From positions 310,001 to 374,000 of the forward strand of contig JAURZM010000048.1 in the NCBI GenBank assembly GCA_030653385.1: a stretch of 64,000 bases of DNA, written 5' to 3'. A model generated the notes under the pieces. The model worked only from the letters and a program-made list of their open reading frames with translations, ran no database searches and was not told the DNA's origin. The DNA comes from Rubrivivax sp. (lineage in GTDB: Bacteria > Pseudomonadota > Gammaproteobacteria > Burkholderiales > Burkholderiaceae_C). The first letter of the stretch is position 1; the number at the start of each line of letters is the position of its first letter. The position numbers and the translations under genes were made by a program. Below are positions 42,934 through 51,892 of this stretch, in pieces.

Positions 42934-45780
42934 ATGACCGAGCTTGCCAAGTCCTTCGAACCTGCTGCCATCGAATCGCGCTGGGGCCCCGTCTGGGCGG
43001 CTGCCGGCGCCGCGGCGCCGACGCTGGACCCGGCCAGGCCGTCCTTCAGCATCCAGCTGCCGCCGCCCAACGTGACGGGCACGCTGCACATGGGCCATGC
43101 CTTCAACCAGACGATCATGGACGCGCTGACGCGCTACCACCGCATGCGCGGCTTCAACACGCTGTGGGTGCCGGGCACCGACCATGCCGGCATCGCCACG
43201 CAGATCGTCGTCGAGCGCCAACTGCAGGACGCCGGCCTGTCGCGCCACGACCTGGGCCGCAAGAACTTCGTCGCCCAGGTCTGGGACTGGAAGGCCAGCA
43301 GCGGCGCCACCATCACCAACCAGATGCGGCGCATGGGCGACAGCGTGGACTGGAGCCGCGAGTACTTCACGATGGACGAGAAGCTCTCGACCATCGTCAC
43401 CGAAACTTTCGTGCGCCTGTTCGAAGAAGGCCTGATCTACCGCGGCACGCGCCTGGTCAGCTGGGACCCGCAGCTGAAGAGCGCGGTGTCCGACCTGGAG
43501 GTGGAAAGCGAAGAGGAAGACGGCTTCCTGTGGCACATCCGCTACCCGCTGGTGGACGGCAGCGGCTCGGTGGTGGTGGCCACCACGCGGCCCGAGACCA
43601 TGCTGGGCGACACCGCCGTCATGGTGCACCCGGAAGACGAACGTTACGTGGCGCTGGTCGGCCAACAGGTGCAGCTGCCGCTGACCGGCCGCACGATCCC
43701 GGTCATTGCCGACGCCTACGTCGACCGCGAATTCGGCACCGGCGTGGTCAAGGTCACACCGGCCCACGACGCCAACGACTACGCGGTGGGCCAGCGCCAC
43801 GGCCTGCCGATGATCGGCGTGCTCGACCTCGAAGCCAAGGTCAACCACCACGCACCCGAGCCCTACCGCGGCCTGGACCGTTTTGTGGCACGCAAGAAGG
43901 TGGTGGCCGATCTCGATGCGCTGGGACTGCTGGTCGAGACCAAAAAACACCGCCTGCAGGTGCCACGCTGCGCACGCACCGGCCAGGTCGTCGAGCCGAT
44001 GCTCACCGACCAGTGGTTCGTGGCCGTCAACAAACCCGCCGCCGACGGCACCAGCATTGCCGAAAAGGCCCGCCAGGCGGTCAGCAGCGGCCAGGTGCGC
44101 TTCGTGCCCGGGGAATGGGTCAACACCTACAACCACTGGATGAACAACATCCAGGACTGGTGCATCAGCCGCCAGCTCTGGTGGGGTCACCAGATCCCGG
44201 CCTGGTACGGCACGGGCGGCGAGTTGTTCGTGGCGCGCTCCGAAGTCGAAGCACGGCAACGTGCCACGGCCGCCGGCTACAGCGGCGAGCTGAAGCGCGA
44301 CGAAGACGTGCTCGACACCTGGTACTCGTCGGCGCTCGTCCCCTTCTCCACCCTGGGCTGGCCCGAAAAGACCGTGGAGCAGCAGCTCTTCCTGCCCAGC
44401 ACCGTGCTCGTCACCGGTTTCGACATCATCTTTTTCTGGGTCGCCCGGATGATCATGATGACAACCCACTTCACCGGCCAGGTGCCCTTCAGGGACGTCT
44501 ACATCCACGGCCTGGTGCGCGACGCGCAGGGCCACAAGATGAGCAAGAGCGAAGGCAATGTGCTCGACCCGGTCGACCTGATCGACGGCATCGAACTCGG
44601 CCCCTTGCTGGACAAGCGCACCACCGGCCTGCGCAAGCCCGAAACCGCGCCACGGGTGCGCAAGCAGACCGAAAAGGAATTCCCGGCCGGCATACCCGCT
44701 TTCGGCGCCGACGCGCTGCGTTTCACGATGGCCAGTTACGCCACGCTGGGCCGCAACATCAACTTCGACGCCAAGCGCTGCGAGGGCTATCGCAACTTTT
44801 GCAACAAGCTCTGGAACGCCAGCAAGTTCGTGTTGATGAACTGCGAGGGCAAGGACTGCGGCCTGAAGGAACACAGCAAGGCCGAATGTGCGCCCGGTGG
44901 TCCCTTCCATGGCTACATGAAGTTCTCCATGGCCGACCGCTGGATCAGCGGCGAACTGCAGCGCGTGGAAGCCGCCGTCACACAGGCCTTTGCCGACTAC
45001 CGCATCGACAACGTGGCCTCGGCCTTGTACAGCTTCGTCTGGGACGAGTACTGCGACTGGTACCTGGAGATTGCCAAGGTGCAGATCGCCCAGGGAACCG
45101 AGGCCGAACAGCGGGCCACGCGCCGCACCTTGATCCGCACGCTGGAAACCGTGTTGCGCCTGCTGCACCCGGTGGCACCGTTCATCACCGCCGAGCTGTG
45201 GGAGACCGTGGCTGTCGTGGCGGGCCGCAAGACCGCGGGCTCCGCCGACAGCGTGGTCACTGCTGCCTACCCACAAGCGCAACTGGAGAAAGTGGACCCG
45301 GCCGCCGACGAGTGGATGGCACGCCTGAAAGCCGTGGCCGCCGAAGTGCGCCGCCTGCGCAGCGAAATGAGCCTGTCACCGGGCGAGCGCGTGCCCTTGC
45401 TGACGATGGGCGACGAGACCTTCGTGCGCAGCGCCACGCCGGTGCTGCAGGCGCTGGCGCGGCTGGGCGAGGTGCGGCCTTCGGCCGACGAGGCGGCTTT
45501 TGCCACCGCCACGCAGAGCGCACCGGTGGCGGTGTGCGGCAGCCTGCGCCTGGCGCTGCACGTGCAGGTGGACGTGGCCGCCGAATCGCAGCGGTTGGAC
45601 AAGGAAATCGCGCGACTGCAGGGCGAAATCGTCAAGGCCGATGCCAAGTTGTCGAACGAGAGCTTTGTCGCGCGCGCACCGGCCGCCGTGGTCGACCAGG
45701 AAAGGGCAAGACTGGCCGACTTCAGGCAGGCTCTTTCGCGCCTGCAGGACCAGCGGGCCCGCCTGGTGGCCGCTGCCTGA
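42934..45780 (+). CDS. valS: valyl-tRNA synthetase
   Basis: A 948-residue class I synthetase that charges tRNA-Val. HIGH-type motif in [12 protein letters not shown] (about residue 50), editing domain, and KMSKS in [14 protein letters not shown] near residue 535. The C-terminal coiled-coil arm ([20 protein letters not shown]) is present. No good ribosome-binding site precedes the ATG. The last 59 bp overlap the 3' end of the convergent 2-hydroxyacid dehydrogenase-like gene. Confidence 0.97.
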   Translation: MTELAKSFEPAAIESRWGPVWAAAGAAAPTLDPARPSFSIQLPPPNVTGTLHMGHAFNQTIMDALTRYHRMRGFNTLWVPGTDHAGIATQIVVERQLQDAGLSRHDLGRKNFVAQVWDWKASSGATITNQMRRMGDSVDWSREYFTMDEKLSTIVTETFVRLFEEGLIYRGTRLVSWDPQLKSAVSDLEVESEEEDGFLWHIRYPLVDGSGSVVVATTRPETMLGDTAVMVHPEDERYVALVGQQVQLPLTGRTIPVIADAYVDREFGTGVVKVTPAHDANDYAVGQRHGLPMIGVLDLEAKVNHHAPEPYRGLDRFVARKKVVADLDALGLLVETKKHRLQVPRCARTGQVVEPMLTDQWFVAVNKPAADGTSIAEKARQAVSSGQVRFVPGEWVNTYNHWMNNIQDWCISRQLWWGHQIPAWYGTGGELFVARSEVEARQRATAAGYSGELKRDEDVLDTWYSSALVPFSTLGWPEKTVEQQLFLPSTVLVTGFDIIFFWVARMIMMTTHFTGQVPFRDVYIHGLVRDAQGHKMSKSEGNVLDPVDLIDGIELGPLLDKRTTGLRKPETAPRVRKQTEKEFPAGIPAFGADALRFTMASYATLGRNINFDAKRCEGYRNFCNKLWNASKFVLMNCEGKDCGLKEHSKAECAPGGPFHGYMKFSMADRWISGELQRVEAAVTQAFADYRIDNVASALYSFVWDEYCDWYLEIAKVQIAQGTEAEQRATRRTLIRTLETVLRLLHPVAPFITAELWETVAVVAGRKTAGSADSVVTAAYPQAQLEKVDPAADEWMARLKAVAAEVRRLRSEMSLSPGERVPLLTMGDETFVRSATPVLQALARLGEVRPSADEAAFATATQSAPVAVCGSLRLALHVQVDVAAESQRLDKEIARLQGEIVKADAKLSNESFVARAPAAVVDQERARLADFRQALSRLQDQRARLVAAA

Positions 45781-46693
45781 TCGGCACCGGCTGCGCCTGG
45801 CGCAGCACGGTGTCGATGCGCTCGGCCACCACCCAGGCACTGCGCAGGCGCGACTCGCGGGTGGTGCTGGCCACACGCGGTGTGACCTGCAGGGTGTCGA
45901 TGTGGCGCAGCGGCCGGCCCGCGTCCAGTGCACCCGGGGCCAGGCTGTCCAGCCAGGCGGCGGCCAGGGGGCCTTCCCGCAGGGCCCAGGCCAGCGCCGC
46001 TTCGTCGAAGATGGCCGAGTGCGCCAGGCTCACGATGATCTGATTCGGCTTGGCCGCGGCCAACAACCGTTCGCCGAACAGGCCATCGAAACGCGCGTAG
46101 TGACTGAGCAGCACACACACCGCGTCGCTGTCCCGCATCAGTTCCAGCAAGCCCACCGGCCTGAAGCCGCAGCGCGCCCAACCCGGGTCGCTGGCATGCA
46201 GTCCGGGGTCGTAACCCAGCACCTGGGCACCAAAGGCTGTCAACAGGCGCACCAGGCATTCAGAGGCCGGCGTGACGCCCACCACACCCACCACGCTGCC
46301 GCCCAGTTCGCGCCCGACCAGCAAACCGTCGTTGCTGACGATGGGCACCCTCCGCAGCAGCGTCAGCAAGGCACCGATGACAAACTCCGCCTCGGCCGCT
46401 GCCGGGGCGCTGCCAGCGCGGGCCACCTCGACACCCGATCGCGCGCAGGCATCGAGGTCGATGTTTTCGGCCCCCGCCGACACACGGCCCAGCACCCGCA
46501 GGTGTGGCGCGTGCCACAGCAGGCTGGCGTCCACCGTCACGGAAGGCGGCAGGATGGCCGCCCGGGCGGTGGACAACGCGGCGCGAAAGGCCATCGGTTC
46601 GGTGGCGAGTTCGGGCGCCAGGCGCACGAGATAACGCCCGGCCAGCCACTGCTGGACGTCGTCGTGCACCGGCTCGACGATCAATACGTCCAT
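45722..46693 (-). CDS. D-2-hydroxyacid dehydrogenase homologue lacking catalytic residues
   Basis: 323 residues from ATG 46693 (a GTG 14 codons upstream is possible). Overall fold of phosphoglycerate/2-hydroxyacid dehydrogenases is clear: [19 protein letters not shown] for the substrate domain and a Rossmann core around residue 135. The catalytic set is missing: the arginine segment normally NxARG reads SLAHS (222-226), the His of TPH is Arg (R273), and the Glu region reads WLDSLAPG. The Rossmann glycine loop is [11 protein letters not shown], also atypical. It may be a pseudo-enzyme with a binding or regulatory role. Overlaps valS by 59 bp; divergent from galU. Confidence 0.8.
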   Translation of the reverse strand: MDVLIVEPVHDDVQQWLAGRYLVRLAPELATEPMAFRAALSTARAAILPPSVTVDASLLWHAPHLRVLGRVSAGAENIDLDACARSGVEVARAGSAPAAAEAEFVIGALLTLLRRVPIVSNDGLLVGRELGGSVVGVVGVTPASECLVRLLTAFGAQVLGYDPGLHASDPGWARCGFRPVGLLELMRDSDAVCVLLSHYARFDGLFGERLLAAAKPNQIIVSLAHSAIFDEAALAWALREGPLAAAWLDSLAPGALDAGRPLRHIDTLQVTPRVASTTRESRLRSAWVVAERIDTVLRQAQPVPIRQRPPGGPAGPAGAKEPA

Positions 46694-46773
46694 CGGTGCG
46701 GGCGGCAATGTGTCATGAAATACGCGAGAGTCCACATGCCAGAATCGGCTTCAAGCAACCCATTCTGAAGCCC

Positions 46774-47640
46774 ATGCCCATCAAGAAGGCCATTTTCCCG
46801 GTCGCAGGTCTCGGTACCCGCTTCCTTCCGGCCACCAAGGCGCAGCCCAAAGAGATGCTGCCGGTGGTGGACAAGCCCCTGATCCAGTACGCGGTGGAAG
46901 AAGCCTACGCGGCTGGCGTGCGCGAGATGATTTTCGTCACCGGCCGCCACAAGCGCCCGATCGAAGACCACTTCGACATGACCTACGAGCTGGAAGTGGC
47001 CTTGGCCCAGTCCAACAAACAAGACCTGCTGGACGTGGTGCGCAGTGTCAAACCCGACGACATGGAGTGCATCTACGTGCGCCAGGCGCAGGCCCTGGGC
47101 TTGGGCCACGCGGTGTTGTGCGGGCAGAAGCTGGTGGGCAACGAGCCTTTTGCAGTGCTGCTGGCCGACGACCTGATGGTGCACAGCAAACCCGTGCTGC
47201 AACAGATGGTGGAACAGTACGACGAGTGGCGCGCCTCGATCATCGCGGTGCAGGAAGTGGCGCCCGAGCACACACGCCGCTACGGCATCGTGGCCGGCAC
47301 GGAAGTCAATTCGCGGCTGATGGACGTCAACCGCATCGTCGAAAAGCCGGCGCCCGAAGACGCACCTTCACGCCTGGGCGTGGCCGGTCGCTACATCCTG
47401 ACGCCCGGTGTTTTCCACGAGATTGCCAGCCAGCCGCGTGGGGTGGGAGGCGAAATCCAGCTCACCGACGGCATCGCTTCGTTGCTGCGCCGCGAGAAGG
47501 TGTTTGCCTACCGCTACGAAGGGCGGCGCTACGACTGCGGCAGCAAGGAAGGTTTCCTGGAAGCCAATGTCGAATTGGCGCTGGCGCACCCGCAACTGGG
47601 CCCGGGCTTCCGCGAGTTCCTGAAGGGCCTGAACCTCTGA
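46774..47640 (+). CDS. galU: UTP--glucose-1-phosphate uridylyltransferase
   Basis: 288 residues; makes UDP-glucose for envelope polysaccharides. Starts MPIKKAIFPVAGLGTRFLPA with the nucleotide-binding GLGTRFLPATKAQPKEMLP and the later LLADDLM metal site and EKPAPEDAPS. The open frame extends upstream but this ATG gives the standard length. A substrate, glucose 1-phosphate, is also the product of the sucrose phosphorylase encoded 22 kb away. Confidence 0.96.
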   Translation: MPIKKAIFPVAGLGTRFLPATKAQPKEMLPVVDKPLIQYAVEEAYAAGVREMIFVTGRHKRPIEDHFDMTYELEVALAQSNKQDLLDVVRSVKPDDMECIYVRQAQALGLGHAVLCGQKLVGNEPFAVLLADDLMVHSKPVLQQMVEQYDEWRASIIAVQEVAPEHTRRYGIVAGTEVNSRLMDVNRIVEKPAPEDAPSRLGVAGRYILTPGVFHEIASQPRGVGGEIQLTDGIASLLRREKVFAYRYEGRRYDCGSKEGFLEANVELALAHPQLGPGFREFLKGLNL

Positions 47641-47641
47641 A

Positions 47642-47670
47642 CCTGGCGGCCCGGGCTTGCCCGAGCCAGG
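47642..47670. terminator. hairpin between convergent galU and tusA-like genes
   Basis: Nested inverted repeat: outer CCTGGC/GCCAGG and inner CGGGC-TT-GCCCG. It starts at the second base after the galU stop and could serve both genes. No T-run on either side. Confidence 0.5.
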
Positions 47671-47681
47671 CCGAAGCCGCT

Positions 47682-47912
47682 CTATCGACGCTTCAGCACA
47701 TGCATGAAGTCGGCGCCGGCGGTGGTCTGCTCGACCAGTTCGTTGCCTGTTTGCCGGGCAAAGGCCTGGAAGTCACGCACCGAACCGGCGTCGGTGGACA
47801 CCACACGCAGCAGTTCTCCGCTGACCATCTCGGCCAGGGCCTTCTTGGCTTTCAGGATCGGCAGCGGGCAGTTCAGCCCGCGGGTGTCGAGTTCTCGGTT
47901 GACATCGCTCAT
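47682..47912 (-). CDS. TusA/SirA-family sulfur-carrier-like protein
   Basis: 76 residues. The conserved CPLPILKAKKAL motif (Cys15) is the sulfur-accepting site of TusA-type proteins, which relay sulfur for tRNA thiolation or sulfur oxidation. ATG 47912 is chosen; TAGAAT 8 nt upstream may be its -10, again leaving almost no leader. It lies 60 bp downstream of cysM on the same strand, consistent with sulfur metabolism. Confidence 0.9.
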   Translation of the reverse strand: MSDVNRELDTRGLNCPLPILKAKKALAEMVSGELLRVVSTDAGSVRDFQAFARQTGNELVEQTTAGADFMHVLKRR

Positions 47913-47920
47913 GAGGTGCG

Positions 47921-47926
47921 ATTCTA
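47921..47926 (-). promoter_or_regulatory. -10 hexamer of the tusA-like gene
   Basis: TAGAAT on the minus strand, 8 nt before the ATG; predicted leader 0-2 nt. It could make this gene independent of cysM transcription. Confidence 0.45.
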
Positions 47927-47972
47927 GGGGCGTGGCGGATTCTCGATCGCAGACGCCGATGGGCTTCAGCAC

Positions 47973-48887
47973 TCACGCCGGAAACACACCCGTCGACAGG
48001 TAGCGGTCCCCGCGGTCACAGACGATGAAGACAATGGTCGCGTTTTCCACCGTGCGGGCGATCTGCAGCGCCACCCAGCAGGCGCCAGCAGCCGAGATGC
48101 CGGCAAACAGGCCTTCTTCACGGGCCAGCTGGCGCGCCATGTCTTCGGCATCGGCCTGACTCACCAGCACCAGTTCATCGACACCTGCCGGTTCGTAGAT
48201 CTTGGGCAGGTAGGCCTCGGGCCACTTGCGGATGCCCGGGATGCGCGAACCCTCGGCTGGCTGGGCGCCGACAACCCGCACCTGCGGGTTTTTTTCTTTC
48301 AGGAACCGTGACACGCCGGTGATGGTGCCCGTGGTGCCCATGGCGCTGACGAAGTGCGTCACGCGGCCCGCGGTGTCGGCCCAGATTTCCGGGCCCGTGG
48401 TTTCGTAATGCACACGCGGGTTGTCGGCGTTGGCAAACTGGTCCAGCACCCGACCCTTGCCTTCGCGCGCCATCTGGTCGGCCAGGTCGCGGGCGTACTC
48501 CATGCCGCCTGAACGTGGTGTCAGCACCAGTTCGGCACCAAACGCCTTCATCGTCTGCGCACGTTCGATGGACAGGTCCTCGGGCATGATCAAGACCATG
48601 CGGTAACCGCGCATGGCCGCGGCCATGGCCAGCGCGATGCCGGTGTTGCCCGAGGTGGCTTCGATCAAGGTGTCGCCAGGCTTGATCTCGCCACGTTCTT
48701 CGGCACGGCGGATCATGCTGATGGCCGGCCGGTCTTTCACCGAACCTGCCGGGTTGTTGCCTTCCAGCTTGCCCAGGATGACGTTGCCCTTGGCCGAACC
48801 GTTCGCCCCGGGCAGACGCTGCAGACGGACCAGCGGCGTGCCGCCGATGGCGTCTTCCAGGGTCTTGTAGGCCGGCGCTTGATTCAT
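47973..48887 (-). CDS. cysM: cysteine synthase B
   Basis: 304 residues; PLP enzyme making cysteine from O-acetylserine and sulfide or thiosulfate. PLP lysine in NNPAGSVKDRPA (K51), phosphate-binding EATSGNTGIALA, and the C-terminal region PEGSRIPGIRKWPEAYLPKI in short parts, typical of CysM over CysK (SVKDR in place of SVKCR). ATG 48887 follows AGGAG at 5 nt. Divergent from the tRNA-Leu gene. Confidence 0.95.
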   Translation of the reverse strand: MNQAPAYKTLEDAIGGTPLVRLQRLPGANGSAKGNVILGKLEGNNPAGSVKDRPAISMIRRAEERGEIKPGDTLIEATSGNTGIALAMAAAMRGYRMVLIMPEDLSIERAQTMKAFGAELVLTPRSGGMEYARDLADQMAREGKGRVLDQFANADNPRVHYETTGPEIWADTAGRVTHFVSAMGTTGTITGVSRFLKEKNPQVRVVGAQPAEGSRIPGIRKWPEAYLPKIYEPAGVDELVLVSQADAEDMARQLAREEGLFAGISAAGACWVALQIARTVENATIVFIVCDRGDRYLSTGVFPA

Positions 48888-48945
48888 GAATGCTCCTGAT
48901 GCGGCGGCGATTGTGGCAGTGGCGCCCAGGCCTCGCAGGCGTGCA

Positions 48946-48954
48946 TGTGATAAT
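48946..48954 (+). promoter_or_regulatory. extended -10 promoter of tRNA-Leu
   Basis: TGTGATAAT: GATAAT (5 of 6) with the TGn extension. Transcription would begin near 48961, 26 nt before the tRNA. No -35 match. Confidence 0.5.
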
Positions 48955-48986
48955 CCCAACCTTCACGCGTGCCTCACGGCGCCGCT

Positions 48987-49071
48987 GCCCTCGTGACGAA
49001 ATCGGTAGACGTAGCGGATTCAAAATCCGCCGCCGCAAGGCGTGCCAGTTCGAGTCTGGCCGAGGGCACCA
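48987..49071 (+). tRNA. tRNA-Leu(CAA)
   Basis: Acceptor stem GCCCTCG (48987-48993) pairs with CGAGGGC (49061-49067), followed by the encoded ACCA end. Anticodon stem GCGGA/TCCGC encloses TTCAAAA, giving anticodon CAA (49021-49023) for UUG codons. A long variable arm (GCCGCAAGGC region) and TTCGAGT in the T loop are consistent with a class II leucine tRNA. Confidence 0.95.
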
Positions 49072-49141
49072 TCCGGGTTTGGCGGGCCTTGAGCCCAGGG
49101 GCTTTTGCCCACCTGCCACCCGCTTTGAACCCGGTGCCTGA

Positions 49142-49759
49142 ATGCCCCCGATTCCGACGATCACCAAAAACCTGATGCTCGCCTGCACGGCGGTCTTCTT
49201 CCTGCAGCTCATCGCTCCGCTGTCGGCCTGGTTTGCGCTCTTCCCGCTGAACAGCGGTTTTTTCATGCCCTGGCAGGTGGTGACCTATGCCTTCCTGCAC
49301 GGCGGTTTTGGCCACCTGTTTTTCAACATGTTGGGCCTGTGGATGTTCGGCTCGGAGCTCGAACGGCTGTGGGGCGGCAAGCGCTACTGGCAGTTCCTGC
49401 TGGCCGGTGTGCTGGCGGCGGCGCTGGCGCAGATCATCGTCACTTCGCTGACCGGTTCACGTGTACCCACCGTGGGTGCGTCGGGCGGGCTGTTTGCGCT
49501 GCTGCTGGCCTTTGGCATGCTGTTTCCCAACCGCGTCATCATGCCGCTGTTCCCGCCCATTCCGATGAAGGCGCGCACCTTCGTCATGCTCTTCGGCGGC
49601 CTCGAATTGCTGCTCGGTTCTGGCCTGCTGGATTCGCTGTTCGGCCTGGGCGGCGGCAACATCGCGCACTTTGCGCACCTGGGTGGCATGGTCGGCGGCT
49701 GGCTGATGATCCGCTACTGGCGCAAGCAGCCTCCTTTCGGGTCGAGCCGGCGCCGCTGA
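49142..49759 (+). CDS. rhomboid-family intramembrane serine protease
   Basis: 205 residues with six predicted membrane helices. Catalytic Ser114 in VGASGGLFALL, catalytic His179 in HFAHLGGMVGGW, and the oxyanion/HxxxN type motif HGGFGHLFFNMLGLWMFG in helix 2. Substrates are unknown. The gene lies 70 bp downstream of tRNA-Leu and may be read from its promoter. The short C-terminal basic tail (SSRRR) is cytosolic. Confidence 0.93.
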   Translation: MPPIPTITKNLMLACTAVFFLQLIAPLSAWFALFPLNSGFFMPWQVVTYAFLHGGFGHLFFNMLGLWMFGSELERLWGGKRYWQFLLAGVLAAALAQIIVTSLTGSRVPTVGASGGLFALLLAFGMLFPNRVIMPLFPPIPMKARTFVMLFGGLELLLGSGLLDSLFGLGGGNIAHFAHLGGMVGGWLMIRYWRKQPPFGSSRRR

Positions 49760-49837
49760 CGGCGGGAAACCGGCATGGCCCTCTGGTCAAGAGGGTCTGC
49801 AAGGCTTGGCATGCTGGGTCTCCAGGAGGGCTCCACC

Positions 49838-50866
49838 ATGCTGCTCGGTCCGTATCCATCGTGCCACCGCTGGCTGGCAGGCTTCGTGGCCCTGACGCTC
49901 GTGCTCGCAACATCTCTCGTTCGAGCGCAGACCGACCCGGAACGGGTGCGCGCACTGGAGCGGGCCAGTGCCGCTGTGCTGGGCCTGGAGGTGCGGGCCG
50001 TCGAAGGTGCGCACTCCGCCGCCACGCTGGGCGCGGTTCGCCAGGGTTCGGGTGTGCTGATCGGCAACGACGGCCTGGTGCTGACCATCGGCTACCTGGT
50101 GCTCGAAGCCGAGAGCATCGAACTCGTGCACGACGACGGCCGGCGCATCCCGGCCCGGCGCCTGGCCTACGACCTGGCCACCGGCTTCGGCCTGGTGCAG
50201 GCGCTGGCGCCGCTGAAGCTGGAGCCGGTGCCGCTGGGGGACTCGAATGCCCTGGCCGATGACGAAACCCTGGTCGCGGCCAGCGGCGGCGCCCAGGGCG
50301 CATTGACGCTGACCCAGTTGCTGTCGCGGCGCGATTTTTCGGGTTACTGGGAGTACCACATCGAAGGTGCTCTCTTCACCAGCCCGCCCCGCGGCGACCA
50401 CAGCGGTGCCGCGCTGTTCAACGCCCGCGGCGAGCTGGTGGGCATCGGCTCGCTGGTGCTGCCCAATGCCGCAGCGGCCGGGCAAGCGCCGCGCCCCGGC
50501 AACATGTTCGTGCCGCTGGCCCTGCTGAAGCCGGTGCTGCAGGAACTGCGCGAACGCGGTGCATCCAGCGCCAGCACACGGGCCTGGCTGGGCCTGAACT
50601 GCATCGAGTTCCAGGACCAGGTGCGTGTGCTGCGGGTCAGCGACGACAGCCCTGCCGAACGGGCCGGGCTGCGTGCCGGCGACCGCATCGTGGGCATCGA
50701 CGGCACCACGGTCGCCGCACTGGCACCGCTGTGGAAGGCGCTGTGGGCCGGCGGCGGGCCCGAACGGGCCGTGCGGCTGGACATCGAACGGGGCGGCCGG
50801 GCGCAGACCGTGGTGCTGCAGTCGGTCGACCGCGCGCAGGTGCTGCGCCGACCCCGCGGCATCTGA
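49838..50866 (+). CDS. trypsin-fold S1C/PDZ protein lacking catalytic His and Asp
   Basis: 342 residues from ATG 49838, which has a perfect AGGAGG 8 nt upstream. Signal peptide (to about residue 31, VRAQ), a DegP-like protease domain and a C-terminal PDZ domain (VSDDSPAERAGLRAGDRIVG, about 265-284). In the usual LTNAHVV position it reads LTIGYLV (His to Tyr, near residue 86); the TDLALL position reads TGFGLV (Asp to Gly, 116). Ser189 remains in DHSGAAL but the following glycine is Ala. So it is most likely a periplasmic pseudo-protease or chaperone/adaptor. Confidence 0.87.
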   Translation: MLLGPYPSCHRWLAGFVALTLVLATSLVRAQTDPERVRALERASAAVLGLEVRAVEGAHSAATLGAVRQGSGVLIGNDGLVLTIGYLVLEAESIELVHDDGRRIPARRLAYDLATGFGLVQALAPLKLEPVPLGDSNALADDETLVAASGGAQGALTLTQLLSRRDFSGYWEYHIEGALFTSPPRGDHSGAALFNARGELVGIGSLVLPNAAAAGQAPRPGNMFVPLALLKPVLQELRERGASSASTRAWLGLNCIEFQDQVRVLRVSDDSPAERAGLRAGDRIVGIDGTTVAALAPLWKALWAGGGPERAVRLDIERGGRAQTVVLQSVDRAQVLRRPRGI

Positions 50867-51763
50867 TCAACCCGCGCGCAGACCCTGCTCGACGGTGGGG
50901 TGCTGCAGCCGCAGCCGCAGCTCGTTTTTCAGGCGCTTGTTGTCGAGGCGGCGCGATTCGCTCATGAAGCTCATCTGCATGGCGCCCAGCGTCTGCTGCG
51001 CGTCGCTGCGGCTGATGCGCGGTGGTGCCGGCAGGCCGCACACGGCAGCGGCCAGGTCGAAGTACTGCCCCATCTTCAGTTCGGTGTTGTCGCTGGCGTG
51101 ATACACGCGCTGCGGCGCGCCACGCCCCAGTGCAGCCACGCAAACGCGGGCCAAGTCGTCGGCGTGGATGTGGTTGGTGTAGACATCGTCTTCGTCCAAC
51201 AGCACCGGCGTGCCGCGCAACAGGCGTTCGCGCGGGTGGCCGCCCGGGCGGTCGGTGGCGTAGATGCCGGGGATGCGCAGGATGTTCACCAACGCGCCAC
51301 TGCGGCGGCCGAACCAGCGCACTTGTGTTTCGGCGTCGACCCGGCGCCTCGCGCGGTCGGTGGCCGGCTGGACGGCACGGCTTTCGTCGAAACGTTCACC
51401 GCCGCAGTCACCGTAGACGCCACTCGTGCTGGCATACACCAGCCGCTGCACACGCCCGCCTCGGGCCAGTGCAGCCAGCAACGCCCGTGTGCGCGGGTCG
51501 GTGCTGCCTTGCCCGGGCGGTGGCGCCAGGTGCAGCACGGCGTCGGCCAGGCCGCCCAGGCGGCCCAGCGTGGACGGTTCGTCCAGGTTGCCCAACAAGG
51601 GCACGGCACCTGCGGCGCGCAGCACAGGGCAGCGTGTGGCCGACGACGTCAGCGCCAGCACCCGCCAGCGAGGCTGCAGCAAGCGCAGCACACGCATGCC
51701 GATGTCACCGCAGCCGATGATCAACAACGTCGGGCGGCGCAGGTGGGCGGCAGGCAGGCTCAT
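50867..51763 (-). CDS. NAD-dependent epimerase/dehydratase-like SDR protein
   Basis: 298 residues from ATG 51763. N-terminal Rossmann motif LLIIGCGDIGMRVLRLL (about 15-31) and the region VYASTSGVYGDCGGE, with Tyr in SGVYGD and a later IRIPGIYAT type strand, as in YeeZ/extended SDR proteins. The canonical YxxxK pair is not obvious. Product unknown. Its stop immediately abuts the stop of the preceding protease-like gene (convergent, no gap). Confidence 0.87.
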   Translation of the reverse strand: MSLPAAHLRRPTLLIIGCGDIGMRVLRLLQPRWRVLALTSSATRCPVLRAAGAVPLLGNLDEPSTLGRLGGLADAVLHLAPPPGQGSTDPRTRALLAALARGGRVQRLVYASTSGVYGDCGGERFDESRAVQPATDRARRRVDAETQVRWFGRRSGALVNILRIPGIYATDRPGGHPRERLLRGTPVLLDEDDVYTNHIHADDLARVCVAALGRGAPQRVYHASDNTELKMGQYFDLAAAVCGLPAPPRISRSDAQQTLGAMQMSFMSESRRLDNKRLKNELRLRLQHPTVEQGLRAG

Positions 51764-51892
51764 GAAGGGTCGGCAGGCCACAAGGGCCTTGAAGGGCGTG
51801 TTGGCTCGGGTCCGGGGGTCCACGGGCACAATATCCGCCACAGTTTACGTGCCTCTTTTTGCGGCCCTGCGTCGCCCTGCATCGCCCGCTCC

